In this document: in pieces, positions 36,980 through 44,436 of the stretch
Numbering within the stretch: the first letter of the stretch is position 1
Layout: each line of letters begins with the position of its first letter
NCBI RefSeq assembly: GCF_029626025.1
Contig: NZ_JARUBF010000001.1
Span: 2,294,001 to 2,358,000, forward strand
Source of the DNA: Solwaraspora sp. WMMD406
GTDB taxonomy: Bacteria; Actinomycetota; Actinomycetes; Mycobacteriales; Micromonosporaceae
Reading direction: 5' to 3'
DNA: 64,000 nucleotides
Translations under genes and position numbers: made by a program
Notes under the pieces: generated by a model
Told to the model about the DNA's origin: nothing
The model's database searches: none
The model's input: the letters and a program-made list of their open reading frames with translations, nothing else

Positions 36980-37077
36980 ATGGTCTTGCGGCCGTCACCG
37001 ACAATCGTGCGACGACGGTCGGACCGTCGAACGCCCGTCCGGTCACGGCCGGACCCGGATCGCCAGAGGAGTCGCCG

Positions 37078-38577
37078 ATGCCGCCCGTAGCCCGCCTGGT
37101 GGTGAGCGCACCCGCGTCCGGACACGGCAAGACGGCGGTCGCGGTCGGCCTGCTCGCCGCGTTGCGTCGGCGCGGCCTGACCGTCGCGGGGATGAAGATC
37201 GGCCCGGACTACACCGACGCGGCCTATCTCGGCGCGGCGGCCGGCCGGCCGGGACGCAACCTCGACCCGCAGCTGGTCGGCGCCAACCGGATCGGGCCGC
37301 TGCTGGCGCACGGCGCGGCCGGTGCGGATCTGGCCGTACTGGCCGGCGCGATGGGCCTGTACGACAGCCTCGGCAGCCGCGCCGACAGCGCCTCCACGGC
37401 GAGCGTGGCCACCGCGCTGCGCGCGCCGGTGGTGCTGGTGGTCGACGTCGCCGCGATGGGACAGTCGATCGGCGCGTTGGTGCACGGCTTCCGGGCCTAC
37501 GACGACATGCTCTGGCTGGGTGGGGTGATCCTCAACCGGGTCGGCTCGGAGCGGCACGAGCAGGTGTTGCGGGACGCGTTGGACGAGATCGGTGTGCCGG
37601 TCTTCGGTGCCCTGCGGCGCGGCGAGCTCCCTCCCGGTCTTCCCCGCGCGGCCGGGGTGGTGCCGGTCGCGCAGCACACCGTCGACGCGGTACGGCTGAT
37701 CCGTCGGCTCGGCGAGGTCGTCGACGGCGCGATCGATCTGGACCGGCTGCTCGGGTTGGCCCGCTCCGCGCCACAGCTGACCGTACCGGCCTGGTCGGCG
37801 GCGGACGCCGTGGCCTCCGACGGCCCGCTGCCTGCGTCGTCGGCCCGTCGCCCGGTGATCGCCGTCGCCGGTACCTCCGAACTGGTCTACGGCTATCCGG
37901 AGACCGTCGAGTTGATCACCGCCGCCGGTGGCGCGGTGGTGCCGGTCGATCCGTTGCGCGACGAGTCGCTGCCGGAGTCGACCGCCGCGCTGGTGCTGCC
38001 GGGCGGGATACCCGAGGGGTACGCGGCGGAACTGTCCGCCAACCGCGCGTTGACCGTGGCGGTGGCGGATCTGGCCCGGTCCGGCCGGCCGGTCCTGGCC
38101 GAAGGCACCGGGCTGCTCTGGTTGCTGCGCGAGTGCGACGGTCGCCCGATGGGTGAGGTGTTCGACGCGGTCGCCACCACGACCGACCGGATGATCGTCG
38201 GCTACCGGGAGGCGACCGCACGGGCGGCCACCCCGATCGCCATGCTCGGTGCCCGGGTCACCGGCTACAAGCAACACCAGCTGGTGGTCAGTCCCCGGGC
38301 CGGGCACACTCCGGCCTGGACCTGGGGAAACGGGGTGCCCGAGGGGTTCGTGTGGCGGCGGGTGCACGCCTCGCAGCTGATCCTGCACTGGGCCGGTATG
38401 CCGCAGATCGCCCGACGGCTGGTGGTGGCGGCCGGTCCGGCCTCCGCCGGTCCGGCGGCGCAGTTGCCCGTCGGCCCGGGTGCCGTGACACCTGGTCCGG
38501 ATGCTCCGCCGGCCGGGCCACGGCCGGCGGAACAGGATCCGTCGCTGCTCGTCGGCTCATCCGACGATCTGCGCTGA
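37078..38577 (+). CDS. CobB/CobQ-type cobyrinate a,c-diamide synthase-like protein lacking the glutaminase Cys
   Basis: The protein has the CobB two-domain layout in 499 aa. An N-terminal ATP-dependent amidoligase domain has the P-loop SAPASGHGKTAVAVGLL, KIGPDYTDAAYL and GRPGRNLDPQL. A C-terminal class I glutamine-amidotransferase-like domain has VLPGGIPEGYAAEL. The nucleophile elbow that normally reads like AECAGLLYL is here VLAEGTGLLWL, so Cys is replaced by Gly. GLYDSLGSR also departs from the usual GLFDG. Ammonia from glutamine is therefore unlikely to be made by this domain. ATG 37078 is preceded by GAGGAG. The C-terminus overlaps the convergent PBP gene by 21 nt. It is either a divergent cobB or a neofunctionalised paralogue. 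Confidence 0.8.
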   Translation: MPPVARLVVSAPASGHGKTAVAVGLLAALRRRGLTVAGMKIGPDYTDAAYLGAAAGRPGRNLDPQLVGANRIGPLLAHGAAGADLAVLAGAMGLYDSLGSRADSASTASVATALRAPVVLVVDVAAMGQSIGALVHGFRAYDDMLWLGGVILNRVGSERHEQVLRDALDEIGVPVFGALRRGELPPGLPRAAGVVPVAQHTVDAVRLIRRLGEVVDGAIDLDRLLGLARSAPQLTVPAWSAADAVASDGPLPASSARRPVIAVAGTSELVYGYPETVELITAAGGAVVPVDPLRDESLPESTAALVLPGGIPEGYAAELSANRALTVAVADLARSGRPVLAEGTGLLWLLRECDGRPMGEVFDAVATTTDRMIVGYREATARAATPIAMLGARVTGYKQHQLVVSPRAGHTPAWTWGNGVPEGFVWRRVHASQLILHWAGMPQIARRLVVAAGPASAGPAAQLPVGPGAVTPGPDAPPAGPRPAEQDPSLLVGSSDDLR

Positions 38578-40722
38578 CGGGGGAGCGAACTGCCGGACCG
38601 GGCGGTCCTTCAGCGCGTTTTTCAGCGTTCCGGCGGCCGAGTCGACCGGCTTCTGGGACTGCCAGTCACCGACCGCGTTGAACGGGTTGTCCGGGTCGGC
38701 GATGAAGCTGGCCACCGCGAGCTCCGGGGTGTAGCCGGTGAACCAGGCCGACCTGGTGCTGTCGGTGGTACCGGTCTTGCCGGCGACCGGTCGGCCGACC
38801 GCCTTGGCCACGCCGTCGGCGGTCGACCAACCGCCGCAGCCGCCGGTTGCCGGCCGGTCGCCGACCGGGCAGCGGGCCGCGTCGGTGGCTGCTCGGGCGA
38901 CGTCCGGCGAGAACGCCGCGTGGCAGCGCGGGGTGGCCACCTCGACCTCGACCCCGGTCAACGTACGGTAGGTGACCGGGCTGCCGTCGGGGTTCTGCAC
39001 CGACAGCACCGGCGAGTCCTCGCAGTGGCTGCCGTCGGCGGCGATGGTCGCGTACGCGTTCGCCATCTCCAGCGGCGTCACGTCGGACACGCCGAGGGTG
39101 AACGCACCCCACTTGTCGGCGTGCTCGGGTGAGGCGTTGCGCTTGTCGACGTCGGTCCGCCAGCGCAGCCCGAGCCGTTCGGCCATCTGCACCGCCTTCT
39201 CCGCGCCGACCTGCTGCAGCAGCCACACGAAGTAGGTGTTGACCGACTTGCCGAAACCGGACCACATGTAGTGGAAGCCGGCCATCGCGCCGGAGGCGTT
39301 GCTCGGGCACCAGCGTCCGCCACAGCTGCTACTGCCCTGACCGCCGTCGTAGATGGAGTGGATCCGGTGCGGGGCGTTGAAGCCGGAGCGCAGCGGCATG
39401 CCGGCGTCCAACGCGGCCAGCATGGTGAACATCTTGAACGTTGATCCGGCCTGGTAGCCGGGCAGGTCTCCGCCGCCGAGCAGCGGGGTCACCGTGTTCG
39501 GGTAGTTGCCCTTGATCTTGTCGCGGAGGCTGGGGTTGGAGTGCGCGCCGTTGTCTGTCTGGTCCAACGAGTAGACCCGGTTCACCGCCATCGCCTTGAC
39601 ATGGCCGGTGCCCGGCTCGACGGCGACCAGACCGTGCGCGAACGGGCTACCGATCGACTCGCGGGACGTCACCTGGTCCTGGGCGGCCTTCTGGATCCCG
39701 GGGTCGAGGCTGGTGACGATCCGGTATCCGCCGGTGCGCAGGTTACCCAGGCGCTCCGACGGGCTGTCGCCGAACGCCTTTTGACTCATCCACCACGATT
39801 TCAGGTAGTCGCAGAAGAAGCCCCAGTCGTTGTGTTCCTGTGGCACCGAGACGCACTCGTTGGCCGGGGTGCTCAGATTGAGTTCGATCGGTTCGGCCTT
39901 GGACCGCTGCGCCGCGATCGGGGACAGGTATCCCAGATCGGCCATCCGATCGATGACGTAGTTGCGCCGCTCGGTGGCGGCGGTCTGGTCGGACGTCGCC
40001 GGGTCGTACTCCGAGGGCGCCTTGACCAGGCCGGCGATCAGCGCGGCCTCGCTGGCGGACAGCTCCCGGGGATGCTTGGAGAAAAAGATTTCCGCTGCCG
40101 CGTAGATGCCGTACGCCCGATGGCCGAAGTACGCCGCGTTGAGGTAACGCTCCAGGATCTCCGATTTGGACATTTCCTTTTCCAGTTCCATGGCGATCCG
40201 GATCTCGCGGATCTTGCGGCCGGGGGTCTGGGCGGTGGCCGCCTGCAACTCCAGGGGGCTCTGCGCGGTCTCCTGCAGCGCCAGCCGGACGTACTGCATG
40301 GTGAGGGTGGACCCGCCCTGCGAGACGCCGCCGGCCTGGGAGTTGGCGACGAACGCCCGGGCCACGCCCTTGGGGTCGACGCCGTTGTGCTGGTAGAACC
40401 GGACGTCCTCGGACGCGACAATCGCCTGCTGGATAAACGGTGACATTTCAGTTAGCGGTACGTATTTGCGATGTTCCTCGTAGAACATGGTCACCAGCGT
40501 CCGGCCGTCCGCCGCGTACACGTACGAGGTCTGGGCCGGGTCGGCGTCACGCAGTTTGGTGGGGATCTGCTCGATCGCCTTGGTGCTGGCGATCACCGCG
40601 AGGCCGGTGATTCCGGCGATCGGATAGATGGTGGCGGCGACCACGACGCCGGCGATCAGTCCGGCACGGACCAACTGGACAAGGCGACCGCTTCGGGCGG
40701 GAGTCCGGGTGCGCTTCCTCAC
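38557..40722 (-). CDS. Class A penicillin-binding protein (transglycosylase/transpeptidase)
   Basis: This is a bifunctional cell-wall synthase of 721 aa. A short cytoplasmic N-terminus and one helix (LIAGVVVAATIYPIAGITGL) precede a GT51 transglycosylase domain with ASEDVRFYQHNGVDPKG and GGSTLTMQYVR. The latter differs from the common TQQ form. The transpeptidase domain has the SxxK site AGSTFKMFTM, SxN in SVNTYF and KTGTTDSTRSAWFTGYTP. GTG 40722 is chosen because translation from it gives RKRTRTPARSG plus a helix; its ribosome site is weak. It acts outside the membrane on lipid II and nascent peptidoglycan. Confidence 0.93.
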   Translation of the reverse strand: MRKRTRTPARSGRLVQLVRAGLIAGVVVAATIYPIAGITGLAVIASTKAIEQIPTKLRDADPAQTSYVYAADGRTLVTMFYEEHRKYVPLTEMSPFIQQAIVASEDVRFYQHNGVDPKGVARAFVANSQAGGVSQGGSTLTMQYVRLALQETAQSPLELQAATAQTPGRKIREIRIAMELEKEMSKSEILERYLNAAYFGHRAYGIYAAAEIFFSKHPRELSASEAALIAGLVKAPSEYDPATSDQTAATERRNYVIDRMADLGYLSPIAAQRSKAEPIELNLSTPANECVSVPQEHNDWGFFCDYLKSWWMSQKAFGDSPSERLGNLRTGGYRIVTSLDPGIQKAAQDQVTSRESIGSPFAHGLVAVEPGTGHVKAMAVNRVYSLDQTDNGAHSNPSLRDKIKGNYPNTVTPLLGGGDLPGYQAGSTFKMFTMLAALDAGMPLRSGFNAPHRIHSIYDGGQGSSSCGGRWCPSNASGAMAGFHYMWSGFGKSVNTYFVWLLQQVGAEKAVQMAERLGLRWRTDVDKRNASPEHADKWGAFTLGVSDVTPLEMANAYATIAADGSHCEDSPVLSVQNPDGSPVTYRTLTGVEVEVATPRCHAAFSPDVARAATDAARCPVGDRPATGGCGGWSTADGVAKAVGRPVAGKTGTTDSTRSAWFTGYTPELAVASFIADPDNPFNAVGDWQSQKPVDSAAGTLKNALKDRPVRQFAPPSAQIVG

Positions 40723-40846
40723 GAGTCGAAGGTAAGCCGGACCGCCGCAAAATATGACCAAAAGGATTAAAACCAGAAGGCAAATCGTGTCACAAGCGTC
40801 ACCCTTCGTCGATTTCGCCTCGTCCGACCAGGCATGATCGGCGGTC

Positions 40847-42004
40847 ATGGGGGACAACGGCAGCAGCGGTCGGACCGGGCACGACCTCGCCCGGCGGGCC
40901 GACCGCGGGGCAACGGGCGATCTTGCCCACCACGGCGACCGCGAGGCAACGGTCGACCTCGCCCACCACGGCGACCGCGAGGCCACGCCCGGCCTGGTCG
41001 ACCTCGCGGTCAACGTACGGACCGCGCCGATGCCGCCCTGGCTGGCCGAGCCCATCCGGGCCAGCCTGGACACCCTCGCCCGCTACCCCGACCCGCGCCC
41101 GGCCCAGATCGCGGTCGCCGCCCGGCACCGGCGTGACCCCGACCAGGTGCTGCTCACCGCCGGCGCGGCGCAGGGTTTCGTGCTGCTGGCCCAGGCGCTG
41201 CGGGACGCCCGCCGCCCGGTGGTCGTACACCCTCAGTTCACCGAGCCGGAAGCCGCGCTGCGCCACGCCGGACACCGGGTGGAGCGGGTCGTCCTCACCG
41301 CGGAATCGGGGTTCACCCTGGACCCGGACGCGATCCCGCCCGACGCGGACCTGGTGGTGATCGGCAACCCGACCAACCCGACCTCGGTGTCGCACCCCGC
41401 ACCGACCCTGGCCCGGCTGGCCCGCCCCGGCCGAACCCTCGTGGTCGACGAAGCGTTCGCCGACACCACCTGCGCCGCCGGCGTGCCCGGCGAACCGCAC
41501 TCCCTGGCCACCCGGACTGACCTACCCGGCCTGGTCGTGGTCCGCAGCCTCACCAAGACCTGGGGCCTGGCCGGGCTCCGGATCGGCTACCTACTCGGGC
41601 CAGCCGACGTGCTGCGCCGACTGGCCGTCGTACAGCCGCTCTGGGCGGTGTCGACCCCGGCGCTGGTCGCCGCCGAGATCTGCGCCGGCCGCCGGGCCGT
41701 CGCCGCCGAACGGCGGATCGCCGCCGCGCTGGCCGCCGACCGCGCTCACCTGGTCCAGCGGCTGGCGCACCTGCCGGACGTCACGGTCGCCGGGCGGCCG
41801 AGCAGCGCGTTCGTCCTGATCCACCTGGCCGGCGCGGACCGTGCCCGGTCGAGGCTGCGGGCCCGGGGCTACGCGGTACGTCGGGGCGACACCTTCCCGG
41901 GACTGGGCGCCGACTGGCTGCGGGTCGCCGTACGCGACACTGCCACCACCGACGCCTTCGTCGACGCCTTGGCCGAGACCTTGGCCGAGACCTTGGCCGA
42001 CTGA
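40847..42004 (+). CDS. cobC: CobC-like PLP aminotransferase (L-threonine-O-3-phosphate decarboxylase type)
   Basis: This is a fold-type I PLP enzyme of 385 aa related to histidinol-phosphate aminotransferase. In corrinoid loci this type makes (R)-1-amino-2-propanol phosphate for the nucleotide loop. VVIGNPTNPTSV, TLVVDEAFAD and the PLP lysine in RSLTKTWGLAGLRIGYL are visible. The N-terminus before LVDLAVNVR carries two copies of an 11-residue unit DLAHHGDREAT. The C-terminus ends in LAETLAETLAD from a repeated ttggccgagacc. The start ATG 40847 has no clear ribosome site. A true HisC role is less likely given cobT and cobA next door. Confidence 0.82.
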   Translation: MGDNGSSGRTGHDLARRADRGATGDLAHHGDREATVDLAHHGDREATPGLVDLAVNVRTAPMPPWLAEPIRASLDTLARYPDPRPAQIAVAARHRRDPDQVLLTAGAAQGFVLLAQALRDARRPVVVHPQFTEPEAALRHAGHRVERVVLTAESGFTLDPDAIPPDADLVVIGNPTNPTSVSHPAPTLARLARPGRTLVVDEAFADTTCAAGVPGEPHSLATRTDLPGLVVVRSLTKTWGLAGLRIGYLLGPADVLRRLAVVQPLWAVSTPALVAAEICAGRRAVAAERRIAAALAADRAHLVQRLAHLPDVTVAGRPSSAFVLIHLAGADRARSRLRARGYAVRRGDTFPGLGADWLRVAVRDTATTDAFVDALAETLAETLAD

Positions 42005-42055
42005 CGCCCGACGCGACGACCCCCTGGATGTCCGACAGACGACCTTGGAGGACCG

Positions 42056-43105
42056 ATGCTCGACGCGACCCTGTCCGCGCTGCGCCCCGCCGACAGCGCG
42101 GCGATGGAACAGGCCCGGAACCTACACGCGCGACTGACCAAACCCGCCGGCTCGCTGGGCGTCCTGGAGAACCTGTCGGTACGGCTGGCCGGGCTCGCCG
42201 GCGGCTGCCCGCCGCCGCTGCCGCAACCCGGCGCGGTCGCTGTCTTCGCCGGCGATCACGGCGTGCACCGGCAACGGGTGACCGGCTGGCCGCAAGAGGT
42301 CACCGCGCAGATGGTGACCAACTTCCTGACCGGCGGCGCGGTGGTGAACGCGTTCGCCCGGCAGACCGGTGCGACCGTGACCGTGGTCGACGTCGGTGTC
42401 GTCGGACCGCTGGACCCCGCCCCTGGTCTGATCAGTGCCAGGATCCGAGCCGGCACCGACGACCTGTCCGCCGGTCCGGCGATGACCGTCGAACAGGCGC
42501 GGGCGGCCGTCGAAACCGGCATCCGGGTCGCTGGCGAACTGCACGACGCCGGAGCCCGAGCGCTCCTCACCGGTGACATGGGGATCGCCAACACCACGGC
42601 CGCCGCCGCGCTGGTGGCCGGGTTCACCGCAGCGACCGCCGTCGAGGTGACCGGTCGCGGCACCGGGGTCGACGACGAGACGTACCAGCGGAAGGTATCG
42701 GTGGTCGACACGGCGCTGCGCCGACACCAGCCCGACCCGAACGACCCCCTCGGGGTGCTGGCGGCCGTCGGCGGCGTGGAACACGCCGCGCTCTGCGGCT
42801 TCGTCCTCGGCGCCGCCGCCCGGCGGGTGCCGGTGATCGTCGACGGGGTCAGCGCGGTCGCCGCCGCCCTCGCGGCAGCGGCGTTCAGTCCGCTGGCGGT
42901 CACGGCGATGGTCGCCGGCCACCGCTCGGTGGAGCCGGGCGCTACGGTAGGGCTGCGACATCTCGGCCTGACGCCCCTGGTCGACCTGGGGCTGCGCCTG
43001 GGCGAGGGCACCGGCGCCCTGCTCGCTCTGCCGATCGTCGCCAGCGCGGTCCGGGTCCTGCACGAGGTGGCCACCTTCGACGCGGCGGGAGTCTCCGAGA
43101 AGTGA
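42056..43105 (+). CDS. cobT: Nicotinate-nucleotide-dimethylbenzimidazole phosphoribosyltransferase
   Basis: This enzyme activates the lower axial base of cobalamin by forming alpha-ribazole phosphate. The protein is 349 aa, normal for CobT. Visible blocks are LTKPAGSLGVLENL, FAGDHGVHRQRVTGWPQEVTAQM, LLTGDMGIANTTAAAAL, the GRGTGVDD segment and the C-terminal LRLGEGTGALLALPIV containing the catalytic Glu. GGAG precedes ATG 42056. The next gene overlaps by 4 nt (GTGA). Confidence 0.96.
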   Translation: MLDATLSALRPADSAAMEQARNLHARLTKPAGSLGVLENLSVRLAGLAGGCPPPLPQPGAVAVFAGDHGVHRQRVTGWPQEVTAQMVTNFLTGGAVVNAFARQTGATVTVVDVGVVGPLDPAPGLISARIRAGTDDLSAGPAMTVEQARAAVETGIRVAGELHDAGARALLTGDMGIANTTAAAALVAGFTAATAVEVTGRGTGVDDETYQRKVSVVDTALRRHQPDPNDPLGVLAAVGGVEHAALCGFVLGAAARRVPVIVDGVSAVAAALAAAAFSPLAVTAMVAGHRSVEPGATVGLRHLGLTPLVDLGLRLGEGTGALLALPIVASAVRVLHEVATFDAAGVSEK

Positions 43106-44361
43106 ACTTGTACCCATTGGGATTGCGGCTCGCCGGACGCCGGGTGCTGGTCGTCGGTGGCGGAGCCGTCGCCACCCGGCGGGTCCCGGCACTGCTCGAC
43201 GCCGGCGCCGACGTCCTGGTGGTGTCTCCCGGACTCACCCCGGCCCTGCACGGGATGGCCGACGCCGGTCGGCTGACCTGGCGGCGACGGCGGTTCGAAC
43301 CGGCCGACCTCGACGGGGTCTGGCTGGTGCAGGTCGCCGTCGACGATCCCGCCGCCGCCGCCGAGGCCAGCTCGGCCGCCGAGGAGCGGCGGATCTTCTG
43401 CGTACGGGCCGACGACCGGACCGAGGCCACCGCATGGACCCCGGCGGTGACCCGACACGGGCCGGTGACCGTGGCCGTCATCGGCGGCGGCGATCCGCAG
43501 CGCGCGGTCCGGGTGCGGGACGCGATTCGGCACCGGCTGGCCGACGGGACGATCCCGGTGGCGGTGTCGCCGCCTGGTCCGGCCGGTCACACCGGTGCCG
43601 AGCCCGTTGAGCCCGCCGAGCGCGCCGGCCGGGTCTTCCTGGTCGGCGCGGGGCCGGGAGATCCCGAGCTGATCACCGTCAGGGGACGCCGACTGCTGGC
43701 CGAAGCCGACGTCGTGGTGGCCGACCGCCTCGTCCCCGGGCTGCTGCTGGACGAACTGCCCGCGCAGGTGGAGCTGATCGACGCGGCCAAGATCCCGTAC
43801 GGGCCGGCGGCGGCCCAGGAGGAGATCAACCGGCTCATCGTCGACCGGGCGCGGCGTGGCGCGACCGTCGTGCGGCTCAAGGGTGGCGATCCGTACGTGT
43901 TCGGCCGGGGCGGCGAGGAACTGTCGGCCTGCCTGCGGGCCGGGATCTCCGTCTCGGTGGTACCCGGGGTGACCAGTTCGATCGCGGCTCCGGCGGCGGC
44001 CGGCATCCCGGTCACCCATCGTGGCGTGGCGCACGAGTTCACCGTGGTGTCCGGGCATCTGCCCCCGGAACACCGGCTCTCGCTGGTCGACTGGGCGGCC
44101 CTGGCCCGGCTGCGGGGCACCCTGGTGATCCTGATGGGGCTCAAGAACCTGCCGGCGATCGTGGCGGTGCTGCTCGCCAACGGCCGACCGGCAAACACCC
44201 CGGCGGCGGTGGTGCAGGAGGCCACCACCGGAGGGCAGCAGACGATCCGATCGAACCTGGGTGACGTGGTGGCGGCGGTGGCGGCGGCCGGGCTGCGACC
44301 GCCCGCCGTGGTCGTGGTCGGCGCCGTGGTCACCGCACTCGACCCGACCGATCCCGACTGA
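43102..44361 (+). CDS. Siroheme synthase-type fusion: precorrin-2 dehydrogenase and uroporphyrinogen-III C-methyltransferase
   Basis: This is a fused tetrapyrrole enzyme of 419 aa. The N-terminal Rossmann part (GRRVLVVGGGAVATRR) is the NAD-dependent precorrin-2 dehydrogenase. The C-terminal SUMT part has VFLVGAGPGDPELITVRG, VVRLKGGDPYVFGRGGEE, VVPGVTSSIAAPAAAGIPVTHR and LMGLKNLPAI. The linker region is shorter than in the 457-aa enterobacterial CysG. It makes precorrin-2 and then sirohydrochlorin for siroheme or cobalamin. GTG 43102 overlaps the cobT stop. Symbols cysG and cobA are both used for this architecture. Confidence 0.93.
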   Translation: MNLYPLGLRLAGRRVLVVGGGAVATRRVPALLDAGADVLVVSPGLTPALHGMADAGRLTWRRRRFEPADLDGVWLVQVAVDDPAAAAEASSAAEERRIFCVRADDRTEATAWTPAVTRHGPVTVAVIGGGDPQRAVRVRDAIRHRLADGTIPVAVSPPGPAGHTGAEPVEPAERAGRVFLVGAGPGDPELITVRGRRLLAEADVVVADRLVPGLLLDELPAQVELIDAAKIPYGPAAAQEEINRLIVDRARRGATVVRLKGGDPYVFGRGGEELSACLRAGISVSVVPGVTSSIAAPAAAGIPVTHRGVAHEFTVVSGHLPPEHRLSLVDWAALARLRGTLVILMGLKNLPAIVAVLLANGRPANTPAAVVQEATTGGQQTIRSNLGDVVAAVAAAGLRPPAVVVVGAVVTALDPTDPD

Positions 44362-44389
44362 CCCGCTCCGCAGAAACGGTTCGGGTGGC

Positions 44390-44422
44390 GGTCCGGCACG
44401 CCGGGGGAGCGACGGCCGGACC
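44390..44422. terminator. Possible terminator between convergent genes
   Basis: An 8-bp stem pairs ggtccggc (44390-44397) with gccggacc (44415-44422). It lies between the siroheme synthase gene and the trehalose fusion gene, which converge here. Confidence 0.5.
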
Positions 44423-44436
44423 AGGTCAGAACCGGA

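Noticed and set aside
37078-37078. Cobalamin riboswitch before the cobB-like gene
   Set aside because: The 100-nt leader has palindromes but no recognisable B12-box sequence, so I do not call one.
34522-38388. 1288-codon minus-strand open frame
   Set aside because: It fuses the SURF1 gene with antisense of the IS element and of the cobB-like gene. Only the SURF1 part (to 35409) has family motifs.
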